Of a stretch of DNA of 64,000 bases, positions 8,080 through 16,321 are shown in pieces (within the stretch, counting starts at the first letter, position 1; the number at the start of each line of letters is the position of its first letter). The stretch covers positions 25,740 through 89,739 of the forward strand of contig NZ_JAUSVS010000013.1 in the NCBI RefSeq assembly GCF_030814835.1, given 5' to 3'. The stretch is from Caulobacter ginsengisoli (GTDB lineage: Bacteria; Pseudomonadota; Alphaproteobacteria; Caulobacterales; Caulobacteraceae). A program made the position numbers and the translations under genes. The notes under the pieces are model-generated. The model was not told where the DNA came from. It saw nothing but the letters and a program-made list of their open reading frames with translations, and did not search any database.

Positions 8080-8859
8080 ATGCGGCTCCCGGCCGTCGCC
8101 CTGCTTATTCTGGCGGCGATGACGGGCAGCCCGGCAATCGCGCAAACGAAGACGTCTCCGCGCCAGAAGGCCGCCGAGGCGATCTCGCCCCTGCGCGACT
8201 TCCTGTTTCCCGACAAGCCCGACACCACCCGCCGGGCCTCCGCCCCGCCCATCGCCCGCTACGTCTCCGAAAGCGGCATCGGCTTCACCTTCGACCGCGC
8301 CGCGCCCCGGCCGCTGCTGCGCTTCGAGGACAGTTCGGAAATCTGGGTGCTGCGGGCCGAGGCCGGGCCGCGGGGCGACACCCTCTACAAGAACGACACC
8401 GGCCGGGTGGTGCTGCGCGACACCAAGGTCGGCGGGCTGATCCTGTTCACCCCCCAGCACCGCGAGGGCGAGGCCGCCGCCATGACCGGCGCGGCCGGCG
8501 CCATCAAGCTGCCCCTGCTGGGCCCCAAGCAGCTGTTCCAGCGCCTGGCCGTGGCCAGCTCCAAGGTCAGCACCGCCCTGCACCGCCAGATCGCCTTCGA
8601 GGCCGACGTCGAGACCCCGCTGGGCACCGCCATGGTCGGCGACGCGGTGATGGTGGTGGCCACCAGCCTGATCCGCATGGCCGAGCGCCCGGGCGGCCCC
8701 CAGGCCCTGGCCCGGATCACCAAGGTCTACATCACCGAGGGCCCCAAGCCGGTCAGCGAGATCCGCAACGGCGTGCTGGTGATCATCGTGGCGCCGGGGA
8801 TGGGGCTGGCGAGCCGGCCGTCTTCGGAGCGGGTGGCTTACGTGGCGAGCAGCCGCTAG
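8080..8859 (+). CDS. Exported protein of unknown function (DUF4908-like)
   Basis: 259 residues from MRLPAVALLILAA. This start gives a clean signal peptide ending near SPAIAQ. The mature part is soluble. It contains LRDFLFPDKP, a run FEDSSEIWVLRAEAGPRGD, and LILFTPQHREGEAAA, followed by a probable beta-rich C-terminal half. I recall similar lengths and layout in the Caulobacter DUF4908 family, but this assignment is not verified. It follows phaAB on the same strand but after a hairpin, so a PHB link is only positional. Confidence 0.6.
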   Translation: MRLPAVALLILAAMTGSPAIAQTKTSPRQKAAEAISPLRDFLFPDKPDTTRRASAPPIARYVSESGIGFTFDRAAPRPLLRFEDSSEIWVLRAEAGPRGDTLYKNDTGRVVLRDTKVGGLILFTPQHREGEAAAMTGAAGAIKLPLLGPKQLFQRLAVASSKVSTALHRQIAFEADVETPLGTAMVGDAVMVVATSLIRMAERPGGPQALARITKVYITEGPKPVSEIRNGVLVIIVAPGMGLASRPSSERVAYVASSR

Positions 8860-9278
8860 CCCGGCGACCAGCCCGGTTCCGCCATCTCGAAGCTGTCGAA
8901 ACTGAAGGCCGGCGCCACGACGCAGGAGACCAGCGTCCAGTCGCCGCCGCTGACCGCGCTCTGCCACCAGCCGGTGGGGACCACCACCTGCGGTCGCTCG
9001 CCCGCGGTCAGGTCGGGGCCCAGGCGGTGTGTCTGCGGCGCATCGTGGTCGGTCGCCGCCAGGCTCAGGCGCAGCGGGGCGCCCGAGTGGTAGAGCCAGA
9101 CCTCGGCCGCATCGATGCGGTGCCAGGCGCTGACCTGGCCGGCCTCCAGCAGGTAGTAGATGGCGCTGACCGCCGGGCGCTCGTCCGCCGTGGCGGGATC
9201 CCGCCAGGTTTCGCCGTACCAGCCGCCTTCCGGATGGGGGATCAGGCCCAGCGCGGCGATGACCTCCGCCGCCGTCAT
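8856..9278 (-). CDS. Cupin-5 (DUF985) family protein
   Basis: 140 residues, full family length. Characteristic stretches are PHPEGGWYGETWRD, SAIYYLLEAGQVSAWHRIDAAEVW, VVVPTGWWQSA and LVSCVVAPAF. These proteins form a single-domain cupin fold; the substrate is generally unknown and sugar-type ligands have been suggested. Its ATG overlaps the stop of gloB (ATGA), and its own stop overlaps the stop of the convergent exported-protein gene by 4 nt. Confidence 0.85.
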   Translation of the reverse strand: MTAAEVIAALGLIPHPEGGWYGETWRDPATADERPAVSAIYYLLEAGQVSAWHRIDAAEVWLYHSGAPLRLSLAATDHDAPQTHRLGPDLTAGERPQVVVPTGWWQSAVSGGDWTLVSCVVAPAFSFDSFEMAEPGWSPG

Positions 9279-10036
9279 CCGCGGAAGCTGTCCTTGGCCG
9301 CCCGCACCGCGCCGAAGGCTTCGTAGTCCGGCTTGCCGGCCGCCCCGACGTTCGCGGCCAGGACCGGCGCGCGGAGGAAGGGGTTGGTGGCCTTTTCCAG
9401 GCCGATGCTGGTGGGGACGGTCGGCTGGTTCTTTTCGCGGGCGGCGAAGACCGCCTCGGCCCGAGCCTTCAGCGCCGCCGAGTCATCGACCGACAGGGCG
9501 AATCTGGCGTTGGACGCGGTGTATTCGTGGGCGCAGTAGACGGTGGTGGCGTCGGGGAGAGACGCCAGCTTCTGCAGGCTGGTCCACATCTGTTGCGCGG
9601 TGCCTTCGAAGAGGCGACCGCAGCCGAGCGCGAACAGGGTGTCGCCGACGAAGGCGATGTCGTCGGCGGCGTCGTAATAGGTGATGTGGCCCAGTGTGTG
9701 GCCCCCGGTATCGATGACCTTGAAGGTCGTTTCGCCCAGTTCGACCGTGTCGCCGTCGGCGACGACGCGGTCCGGCGGGCCGATGCGCTCGACCTCCTGG
9801 GGCCCGATCACCGTGCAGCCGGTCGCCGCCTTGACGGCCGCGTTGCCGCCGGCGTGGTCGGGGTGCCAGTGGGTGTTGAGGATCAGGGTCAGGCCCCAGC
9901 CCAGCTTTTCCAGTTCGCGAAGGATGGCCGCCGCGTCCGGGGTGTCGATACAGGCGGTCTGGCCCGAGGCTTCGTCGCGGACGAGGAAACCGTAGTTGTC
10001 GGAGAGGCACGGGAACTGGTGGACGGTGAGGGGCAT
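9275..10036 (-). CDS. gloB: Hydroxyacylglutathione hydrolase (glyoxalase II)
   Basis: 253 residues, typical length. The start at 10036 (MPLTVHQFPCL) has AGGAAA upstream. The binuclear metal site THWHPDHAGG is present, followed by DTGGHTLGHI, GDTLFALGCGRLFEG and the C-terminal histidine in YCAHEYT. It hydrolyses S-D-lactoylglutathione to D-lactate and glutathione in methylglyoxal detoxification. It is divergent from a SAM-methyltransferase gene, with 76 nt between starts. Confidence 0.95.
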   Translation of the reverse strand: MPLTVHQFPCLSDNYGFLVRDEASGQTACIDTPDAAAILRELEKLGWGLTLILNTHWHPDHAGGNAAVKAATGCTVIGPQEVERIGPPDRVVADGDTVELGETTFKVIDTGGHTLGHITYYDAADDIAFVGDTLFALGCGRLFEGTAQQMWTSLQKLASLPDATTVYCAHEYTASNARFALSVDDSAALKARAEAVFAAREKNQPTVPTSIGLEKATNPFLRAPVLAANVGAAGKPDYEAFGAVRAAKDSFRG

Positions 10037-10112
10037 GGGATTTCCTGGCGAATGCAGTGACGGGCGGCCCTCCCGCACCTTACATTGATGACTGCCGCTT
10101 ACGGGAGCCCTG

Positions 10113-10940
10113 ATGCGCCGGGACGTTCTGGAACTTCGCGCCTTCTACGCCTCGCCGCTCGGCCGGGCGGCGCGCGAGATGCTGGGCCGCAAGGTCTCGG
10201 AGGCCTGGGGCGATGTGCGCGGCCTGGACGTGCTGGGCCTGGGCTATCCCACCCCCTGGCTGGAGCCACTTCGGGAACGCGCCCGCCGGACCGTGGCCGT
10301 GATGCCGGCCGGGCAGGGGGTCGAGGTCTGGCCGGGCGGCGAGGACCGCAACCTGGCCTGCCTGGCCGACGAGCTTGCCCTGCCCCTGCCCAACGCCCTG
10401 TTCGACCGGGTGCTGTGCGTCCACGCCCTGGAGGAGAGCGACGATCCGGCCGAGCTGCTGCGCGAGGTCTGCCGGGTGCTGGCGCCGTCGGGCCGGGTGA
10501 TCGTCGCCGTCGCCGCCCGCAACGGCCTGTGGTCGAACGCCGAGCACACCCCCTTCGGCCACGGCCGGCCCTTCACCCGCCGCCAGCTGGAATCGCTGCT
10601 GCGCGAAGCCGAGTTGGAACCCTCCGGCTGGACCCGCGCCCTCTATGCGCCGCCCTTCGCCTGGTGCGCGGGCTGGGCGGAGGGGTTCGAGCAGGTCGGG
10701 GCCTGGCTGTGGCCCAACTTCGCCGGGCTGATCCTGATGGAGGCGGTCAAGCAGACCTTCGCCGTCAAGCCGCGCGGCCAGCGGGCAAGGGCGCGGGTCT
10801 TCGCGCCCGGAAGTTTGGCGCCCGCGCCGGTCGGGGCCGGAATGACGGCGGAAGGCTTTGACAACCGTGAGGCGGCGCCTAGCTTTGAGACGGTCCCACG
10901 TGCCACATGGCCTCACCAACCTTGGGGATTCGACCGATGA
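10113..10940 (+). CDS. Class I SAM-dependent methyltransferase
   Basis: 275 residues. Motif I is weak (LDVLGLGYPTPWLEPL), as in the gloB-linked methyltransferase group. The middle has LPLPNALFDRVLCVHALEESDDPAELLREVCRVLAPSGRVIVAV, typical of Methyltransf_11. The C-terminal region (FTRRQLESLLREAELEP) follows. The substrate is unknown. Its stop overlaps the P-II gene start (ATGA), so the two are probably co-translated. Confidence 0.85.
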   Translation: MRRDVLELRAFYASPLGRAAREMLGRKVSEAWGDVRGLDVLGLGYPTPWLEPLRERARRTVAVMPAGQGVEVWPGGEDRNLACLADELALPLPNALFDRVLCVHALEESDDPAELLREVCRVLAPSGRVIVAVAARNGLWSNAEHTPFGHGRPFTRRQLESLLREAELEPSGWTRALYAPPFAWCAGWAEGFEQVGAWLWPNFAGLILMEAVKQTFAVKPRGQRARARVFAPGSLAPAPVGAGMTAEGFDNREAAPSFETVPRATWPHQPWGFDR

Positions 10941-11281
10941 AGATGATCGTCGCCATCATCAAGCCCAGCCGTCTGGACGCCGTGCTCGAGGCGGTGACCG
11001 AGGCCGGGGCCTCGGGCCTGACGGTCACCGAGGTGCGCGGCTACGGCCGCCAGAAGGGCAAGACCGAGGTCTATCGCGGGGCCGAATACGAGGTGAAGCT
11101 GCTGCCCAAGGTCAAGCTGGAGATCGGCGTTCCCGACGACGTCGCCCCGGCGGTGATCGAGGCCATCACCCGCACCGCCAACACCGGCAAGATCGGCGAC
11201 GGCAAGGTCTTCGTGCTCGACCTGGAACAGGCCCTGCGCATCCGCACCGGCGAGCGCGACGCGGCCGCCATCGCAGGCTAA
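10937..11281 (+). CDS. P-II family nitrogen regulatory protein
   Basis: 114 residues. It begins MKMIVAIIKPSRLDAV. The T-loop contains GRQKGKTEVYRGAEYEV with the expected uridylylation tyrosine, then the C-terminal signature TGKIGDGKVFVLDLEQALRIRTGERD. P-II proteins sense 2-oxoglutarate, ATP/ADP and glutamine and control partners such as glutamine synthetase adenylylation, NtrB or AmtB. Neither glnA nor amtB is adjacent; instead it overlaps a methyltransferase gene by 4 nt. GlnB and GlnK cannot be separated here. A good intrinsic terminator follows. Confidence 0.93.
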   Translation: MKMIVAIIKPSRLDAVLEAVTEAGASGLTVTEVRGYGRQKGKTEVYRGAEYEVKLLPKVKLEIGVPDDVAPAVIEAITRTANTGKIGDGKVFVLDLEQALRIRTGERDAAAIAG

Positions 11282-11282
11282 A

Positions 11283-11314
11283 GTCCCAGGACTTTTTTGA
11301 CCCGGGACCTTTTT
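11283..11314 (+). terminator. Intrinsic terminator after the P-II gene
   Basis: GTCCCAGG (11283-11290) pairs with CCCGGGAC (11301-11308) with one mismatch, across a 10-nt loop, followed by CTTTTT. It separates the P-II gene from the phospholipase D gene starting at 11330. Confidence 0.65.
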
Positions 11315-11329
11315 CGAGATCGGGCGTTC

Positions 11330-12910
11330 ATGCCGTTCGTGGCTGACGATCGACCTATCCTGCGCGAAGGCGACAACTGCTGGCGGCTGGCCATGGCCGA
11401 CCGCGTGGCGATGCTGATCGACTGCGCCGACTATTTCGCCGCCGCCAAGGCCGCGATTCTGCAGGCGAAGCATTCCATCTGGCTGCTGGCCTGGGTGTTC
11501 GATCCGCTGACCCGCCTGACCCCCGACCAGCCGGTGCGCAGTTCCGATCCCGAGCACGCCGACCGGCTGGGCCTGTTGCTGCTGCGGCTGGCGACCCTCA
11601 ACCCGGCCCTGGACGTGCGGGTGCTGACCTGGGACATGCCCCTGCCCATCGCCGCCTCGCAGCTGCGGGCCCCGCAGCGGGGCGTCAGCTATTTCGCCGG
11701 CTCGCGGGTCAAGTTCCGGCTGGACAACACCCTGCCGGGCAGCGCCTGCCACCATCAGAAGATCCTGGTCATCGACGGCCGGGTGGCTTTCCTGAGCGGC
11801 GGCGACCTGGGAGTCGACCGCTGGGACACCGTCGACCACACCGACCGCGACCCGCGCCGCCGCCGGCCGGACGGTCGCAGCTATCCGCCCCGCCATGAGG
11901 TCTCGATGGTGGTCGACGGCCCGGCCGCCCAGATGCTGGCTGAGCAGTTCGCCCTGCGCTGGAAGCGGGCCACCGGCGAGACGCCGCCGGACCCCCCGGA
12001 CATGACCGAGGACGACCACATCCCCTGGCCGCCCGACCTGGCCCCGGACCTGCGCCAGCACCCCGTCGCCCTGGCCCGCACCGACCCGCGCTGGAAAGAC
12101 AATCCGGGCGTCCGCGAATGCCTGGAACTGCACCTGGCGGCCATCGCCAAGGCGCGCAACCTGATCTACCTGGAAAACCAGTACCTGACCTCGCCGGTCA
12201 TCGTGGCGGCGCTCAAGCGGCGGCTGGGTGAGCTGGACGGACCCGAGGTGGTCACCGTGCATCCGATGCACAGCCCCAGCTATTTCGACCAGATGACCAT
12301 GGACAGCGCCCGCACCTGGGCGATCGGCCAGCTGAAGAAGGCCGACCGCTATGGCCGCTTCTCGGCCTTCACCCCGCGCACGCCGCAGGACCAGCTGGTC
12401 ATCATCCATTCCAAGGTGGCGATCATCGACGACGACTTCCTGAGGATCGGCTCGGCCAACCTCAACAACCGCTCGCTGGGCCTGGACAGCGAATGCGACC
12501 TGGCGCTGGAGGCGATCCAGGGGCCCAAGGGCATGGAGACCCGGGCGGTGATCCGCGCCTTCCGCGACCGGCTGGTCGGCCACTACATGCACCGCCATCC
12601 GGGCGAGGTCTCCGACGCCGAGGATGCGCTGGGCGGGCTGGCGACGGCGATCAATGGGCTGGACGACGGGCCGTGCCGCTGTCTGCCGCCGTTCGAGGTC
12701 AAGCCGCTGACCAAAATCCAGAAGTTCATCGTCCGCTGGCGGCTGGGCGATCCTCTGGCCACGGACGACGCCTGGCGGCCCTGGATCCGCAACCGCCGGG
12801 TCGAGAAGGCCCTGGCCGAGGTCGCCGCTAGGCCAGATCCAGTTCGACCACCAAAGGCAGGTGGTCCGAGGCGGCCCGCGCCTTCGCGTCGAAGGGCGAC
12901 TCGACGCTGA
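11330..12910 (+). CDS. Phospholipase D family protein (two HKD motifs)
   Basis: 526 residues from MPFVADDRPIL; a TTG at 11297 inside the terminator would add 11 residues and is rejected. HKD motif 1 is at about 142-150 (HHQKILVIDG, then SGGDLG) and motif 2 at about 360-368 (IHSKVAIIDDDFLRIGSANLNNR). This resembles bacterial PLD of the phosphatidylcholine/phosphatidyltransferase-like type; no signal peptide is evident. The last 27 or so residues are Arg/Pro-rich and lie antisense to the next gene (83-nt tail overlap). The overlap could be real or reflect a one-base shift close to 12830, where another frame has a TAG. Confidence 0.85.
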   Translation: MPFVADDRPILREGDNCWRLAMADRVAMLIDCADYFAAAKAAILQAKHSIWLLAWVFDPLTRLTPDQPVRSSDPEHADRLGLLLLRLATLNPALDVRVLTWDMPLPIAASQLRAPQRGVSYFAGSRVKFRLDNTLPGSACHHQKILVIDGRVAFLSGGDLGVDRWDTVDHTDRDPRRRRPDGRSYPPRHEVSMVVDGPAAQMLAEQFALRWKRATGETPPDPPDMTEDDHIPWPPDLAPDLRQHPVALARTDPRWKDNPGVRECLELHLAAIAKARNLIYLENQYLTSPVIVAALKRRLGELDGPEVVTVHPMHSPSYFDQMTMDSARTWAIGQLKKADRYGRFSAFTPRTPQDQLVIIHSKVAIIDDDFLRIGSANLNNRSLGLDSECDLALEAIQGPKGMETRAVIRAFRDRLVGHYMHRHPGEVSDAEDALGGLATAINGLDDGPCRCLPPFEVKPLTKIQKFIVRWRLGDPLATDDAWRPWIRNRRVEKALAEVAARPDPVRPPKAGGPRRPAPSRRRATRR

Positions 12911-13577
12911 CCACCCTGATCTCGCCGGCCAGGAAGACGTGGTCGATGCGCAGCAGCGGAAAGCCCGAGGGGAAGGTGGCGGTCGGGGGCCGGCCCCCAC
13001 CCGCCAGACCGAAGTCGGCCTGGGCGTCGCGCAGCACGCTGCACAGCAGCCGGTAGGTGGCCGAGAACGGCGTGGCGTTGAAATCGCCCAGCAGCACGGC
13101 CGGCGGGGTGAAGTCCTCGCTGGCCAGCCATTTCTCGCCGATCAGGGCGGCGGCCTGGATCTGCTGCTCGCGCGGCACCAGGCCCAGATGGGTGTTGATC
13201 ACCTGCAGCTGACGGCCTTCGCCCAGGTCCAGTTCCACCCACAGCGCCCCGCGCGGTTCCAGCCCCTTGAGCCGGTGATAGCCGGGCAGGGCGCCGGCCT
13301 TGACCAGCCGCTCGGGGATGGCGGTGAGGATGGCGTCGCCATAGCGTTCGTTCTCGACGCTGAGGGCGGCGTTGAAGTGCCAGCGCATGTTCAGCAGCTC
13401 GGCCAGCCGGTGGGCCTGGTCGACCCCGCCGGTGCGGCGGCGGCCGACGTCCAGCTCCTGCAGGGCCACGACGTCGGGCTTCATGTCGGCGATGACCTCG
13501 GCCACCCGTTCGACATCCAGCCTTCGGTCCACGCCCACGCAGCGGTGGACGTTGTAGGTCATCAGGCGGAGCTTCAT
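12828..13577 (-). CDS. Endonuclease/exonuclease/phosphatase family protein
   Basis: 249 residues. Family motifs: MTYNVHRCVG (Asn), VALQELDVGRR (metal Glu), INTHLGLVPREQQIQ, LLGDFNATPFS (Asp/Asn), and C-terminal ASDHLPLVVELDL (Asp-His pair). It could act on DNA or on phospholipid/phosphoesters; the sequence alone does not say. It is the last gene of the metX-metW operon, its ATG overlapping the metW stop by 4 nt. Many alphaproteobacteria place an EEP protein near PLD-type genes, so a lipid-related role is possible. Confidence 0.88.
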   Translation of the reverse strand: MKLRLMTYNVHRCVGVDRRLDVERVAEVIADMKPDVVALQELDVGRRRTGGVDQAHRLAELLNMRWHFNAALSVENERYGDAILTAIPERLVKAGALPGYHRLKGLEPRGALWVELDLGEGRQLQVINTHLGLVPREQQIQAAALIGEKWLASEDFTPPAVLLGDFNATPFSATYRLLCSVLRDAQADFGLAGGGRPPTATFPSGFPLLRIDHVFLAGEIRVVSVESPFDAKARAASDHLPLVVELDLA

Positions 13578-14227
13578 CGACTGAAGAGATCGCGCGGGCC
13601 GTCCGTGGGTTCCACGAAATCAGGGCCGGGCCGCCGCGAGAGCAGAAACAGCGCCTGCTCGGCCCGCCAGTTCTCGATGGCCTTGCGCGGGTCGATCTGC
13701 CGGGCCGGGCGGTCGGCCGACAGGGCCGCGCAGGCCTCGATCCGCAGGCCCAGCTCGTCGCAGAGGGCGGTGAAGTCGGCCAGGCTGCAGAGGTGGATGT
13801 TGGCCGTCGCCCACCAGGGGTCGGGCAGGGCCCGGGTCTCCGGCATCCGGCCGCGCGACAGCAGCGACCAGCGCACCCGCCAGTGGCCGAAATTGGGGAA
13901 GGAGACGATGGCCCGCTCGGCCAGCCGCAGCATGGCCTCCAGCACCGCCTTCGGCCGGTGGGTGGCCTGCAGGGTCTGGCTCAGCACCGCATAGTCGAAG
14001 GCCTTGGCCGGGAACTGTTCCAGGTCGCGGTCGGCGTCGCCCTGGGCCACCGCCAGGCCGCGCGCCAGGCAGGCGGAGACGCCCTGGGCGCTGATCTCGA
14101 TGCCGCGCCCGTCGGCCTGTTTCTCGCGGGCCAGAAGTTCGAGGAGCTCGCCCTCGCCGCAACCGATGTCGAGCACGCGGGCGCTGGGGCGGACCAGCCG
14201 CAGGATCTCGCGGAAGTCCTCTCTCAT
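13574..14227 (-). CDS. metW: Methionine biosynthesis protein MetW
   Basis: 217 residues, a SAM-methyltransferase-like fold. Motifs are VLDIGCGEGELLELL, GRGIEISAQGVSACLARGL, FDYAVLSQTLQAT and VSFPNFGHWRVR, the last typical of MetW. It works with MetX in O-acylhomoserine formation in alphaproteobacteria. The start overlaps the metX stop by 4 nt. Confidence 0.94.
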   Translation of the reverse strand: MREDFREILRLVRPSARVLDIGCGEGELLELLAREKQADGRGIEISAQGVSACLARGLAVAQGDADRDLEQFPAKAFDYAVLSQTLQATHRPKAVLEAMLRLAERAIVSFPNFGHWRVRWSLLSRGRMPETRALPDPWWATANIHLCSLADFTALCDELGLRIEACAALSADRPARQIDPRKAIENWRAEQALFLLSRRPGPDFVEPTDGPRDLFSR

Positions 14228-15378
14228 TTCAGGCCCCGCGCGGCGGCGGCGGCTTCGAAGAACCCGCGCAGGGCCGACAGCATCACCGGCTCGTCGAGCA
14301 GGAAGGCGTCATGGCCCTTGTCGCTCTCGATTTCCATGAAGCTGGCCCGCGCTCCGGCCGCATTCAGCGCCCGGACGATGTCGCGGCTCTCCGGGGTCGG
14401 ATACAGCCAGTCGGAGGTGAAGGACAGCACGCAGAAGCGCACGTCCCGCGCCTTGCGGAAGGCCTCGGCCAGCACCCCGCCATGCGGGGCGGCCATGTCG
14501 AAATAGTCCATGGCCCGGGTGATGTAGAGGTAGCTGTTAGCGTCGAAGCGGTCGACGAAACTGGCGCCCTGGTAGCGCAGGTAGCTCTCGACCTGGAAGT
14601 CGGCGTCGAAACCCCAGCTGAGCCCGTCGCGCCGCAGTTCGCGGCCGAACTTGCGCTGCAGGGCGCCTTCGGAGAGGTAGGTGATGTGGGCGGCCATCCG
14701 CGCCACGGCCAGGCCCTTGTCGGGCCGCACCCCGGCCCTGACATAGTCGCCGCCGCGCCAGTCGGGGTCGGCCATGATCGCCTGGCGGCCGACCTCGTGG
14801 AAGGCGATGTTCTGGGCCGAGTGCCGGGCCGCCGAGGCGACGCAGACCGCCGCGAACAGCCGCTCGGGATAGTCGGCCGCCCATTGCAGCACCTGCATGC
14901 CGCCCATCGAGCCGCCGACGACGGCGAACAGGGTTTCGATGCCCATGGCCTCGACCAGCATGGCCTGGGCCCGCACCATGTCGGCGATGGTGATCACCGG
15001 GAAGCTGAGGCCGTAGGGCTGGCCGGTGGCCGGGTTGATCGAGGCGGGACCGGTCGAGCCCATGCAGCCGCCGATGACATTGGCGCAGAGGATGAAATGC
15101 CGATCCGGATCCAGCGGCTTGCCCGGACCGACCAGCAGGCTCCACCAGCCGGGCTTGCCGCTGACCGGATGGGTTCCGGCCACATGCTGGTCCAGGGTCA
15201 GGGCGTGGCAGATCAGGACGGCGTTGGAGCGGTCGGCGTTCAGCGTCCCGAAGCTGCGCCAGGCGATCTCCAGTCCCGCAATCTCACCGCCGGAGTCCAG
15301 ACGCAGCGGCGCGGAAGCGGGGAACCGCCAGGTCCCGCTGTCCTCGACCATCGCTATGTGCGCGCCATCCTCGGCCAT
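14224..15378 (-). CDS. metX: Homoserine O-acetyltransferase
   Basis: 384 residues, alpha/beta hydrolase. Motifs: NAVLICHALTLDQHVAG, GGCMGSTGPASINPATG, nucleophile Ser in GGSMGGMQVLQWA, and the catalytic His in ESDKGHDAFLLDEP. It acylates homoserine to start methionine synthesis; some family members prefer succinyl-CoA, which sequence inspection cannot settle. First gene of metX-metW-EEP. I looked for an SAM-II riboswitch in the 107-nt upstream region and did not find one. Confidence 0.95.
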   Translation of the reverse strand: MAEDGAHIAMVEDSGTWRFPASAPLRLDSGGEIAGLEIAWRSFGTLNADRSNAVLICHALTLDQHVAGTHPVSGKPGWWSLLVGPGKPLDPDRHFILCANVIGGCMGSTGPASINPATGQPYGLSFPVITIADMVRAQAMLVEAMGIETLFAVVGGSMGGMQVLQWAADYPERLFAAVCVASAARHSAQNIAFHEVGRQAIMADPDWRGGDYVRAGVRPDKGLAVARMAAHITYLSEGALQRKFGRELRRDGLSWGFDADFQVESYLRYQGASFVDRFDANSYLYITRAMDYFDMAAPHGGVLAEAFRKARDVRFCVLSFTSDWLYPTPESRDIVRALNAAGARASFMEIESDKGHDAFLLDEPVMLSALRGFFEAAAAARGLK

Positions 15379-15384
15379 GGCGCC

Positions 15385-15414
15385 TTAGGACCGTCCGGGC
15401 GGCGCCCTGTCAAC
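15385..15414 (-). promoter_or_regulatory. Candidate metX promoter giving a leaderless or near-leaderless mRNA
   Basis: On the minus strand TTGACA (15414-15409) is followed 18 nt later by TCCTAA (15390-15385), which lies only 6 nt before the metX ATG. The -35 is perfect but the -10 is weak. If used, transcription would start at or next to the ATG. Confidence 0.28.
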
Positions 15415-15485
15415 CGCCCCCCGCAAACTGCACGGCGCCAACATCCGCTTTCGGCGCGGGGCCGGGGCGGGTAAGAGACCGGCCC

Positions 15486-15989
15486 ATGCAGCGCCTCATC
15501 CTCATGCGACACGGCAAGGCCGAACGGTCCGCGCCTGGCGGCGACGCCGCCCGGGCCCTCACCGAGCGGGGCCGTTCCGACGCGGCGCTGATGGCGGCGC
15601 TGCTGGTCAAGGAAGACCTGATTCCGGACCTGGCCCTGGTCTCGCCGGCCTTACGCACCCGCCAGACCTGGGAAGCCGCCGCCCCGGCCTTCCCCAAGGC
15701 GCGGGCCGAGGTGCTGGACGCCCTCTATCACGCCCCGGCCGCCACCATCTTCGCCGTGGCCGAGGCCTCCGGGGCCGACACGGTGATGGCCGTGGGCCAC
15801 AATCCCGGCCTGCACAGCCTGATGGTCGCCCTGCTGCGCGAGGGCGGCTGTGGCCAGGCCCTGATCGGCCGGGCCGAATCGGGTTTCCCGACCGCCAGCG
15901 TCGCGGCCTTCACCTTCGATGCGGCCGGCCGGCCCAGCTATGACGGCCTGTTCCTGGCCAAGGACCATGGCGGCGGGGGCGGGGAATGA
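15486..15989 (+). CDS. Histidine phosphatase family protein (SixA-like)
   Basis: 167 residues. The phosphohistidine motif LMRHGKAERS opens the protein, and the second histidine is in VMAVGHNPGLHSLM. Length and pattern fit SixA-type phosphatases, which remove phosphate from phosphohistidine proteins, but a small-molecule substrate is possible. Overlaps the DUF952 gene by 4 nt, forming sixA-like/DUF952/pyrD. Confidence 0.88.
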   Translation: MQRLILMRHGKAERSAPGGDAARALTERGRSDAALMAALLVKEDLIPDLALVSPALRTRQTWEAAAPAFPKARAEVLDALYHAPAATIFAVAEASGADTVMAVGHNPGLHSLMVALLREGGCGQALIGRAESGFPTASVAAFTFDAAGRPSYDGLFLAKDHGGGGGE

Positions 15990-16321
15990 GCCTGATCTAC
16001 AAGATTCTCCCGGCCGCGGAGTGGCGGGCCGCCAAGGCTGCAGGGGTGTTCGAGGGTTCGGCGGTCGACCACGCCGACGGGTTCATCCACTTCTCGACCG
16101 CCGGCCAGGCGCAGGAGACGGCGCGGCGCTATTTCGCTGGCCAGGCGGACCTCATGCTGCTGGCCGTCCGCACCGAGGGGCTGGGCGAGGCGCTGAAATG
16201 GGAGCCTTCGCGCGGTGGGGATCTCTTCCCGCACCTGTATGCGCCGCTGCCGGCGTCGGCGGTGGTCGACGCGCGGGTGCTGGAGCTGGACGCCGAAGGT
16301 GTGCCGGTGCTGGGGCTGTGA
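15986..16321 (+). CDS. DUF952 family protein
   Basis: 111 residues, full family length. Typical stretches are IYKILPAAEWRAAKAAG, DGFIHFSTAGQAQETARRYF, LKWEPSRGGDLFPHLYAPLP. The fold is related to an ADP-ribosyltransferase-like barrel in structural surveys, but no function is established. It is sandwiched by 4-nt overlaps with the phosphatase and pyrD genes. Confidence 0.88.
   Translation: MSLIYKILPAAEWRAAKAAGVFEGSAVDHADGFIHFSTAGQAQETARRYFAGQADLMLLAVRTEGLGEALKWEPSRGGDLFPHLYAPLPASAVVDARVLELDAEGVPVLGL

Noticed and set aside
11297..11329. TTG start for phospholipase D at 11297
   Set aside because: The TTG lies inside the P-II terminator hairpin; ATG at 11330 is the sensible start.
10913..13000. 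695-residue minus-strand ORF antisense to the P-II and phospholipase D genes
   Set aside because: Antisense shadow in high-GC DNA; the plus strand carries full HKD and P-II motifs, while the minus product is low-complexity and domain-less.
15379..15485. SAM-II riboswitch before metX
   Set aside because: The conserved SAM-II core was not found; a -35 hexamer close to the start codon explains the region better.
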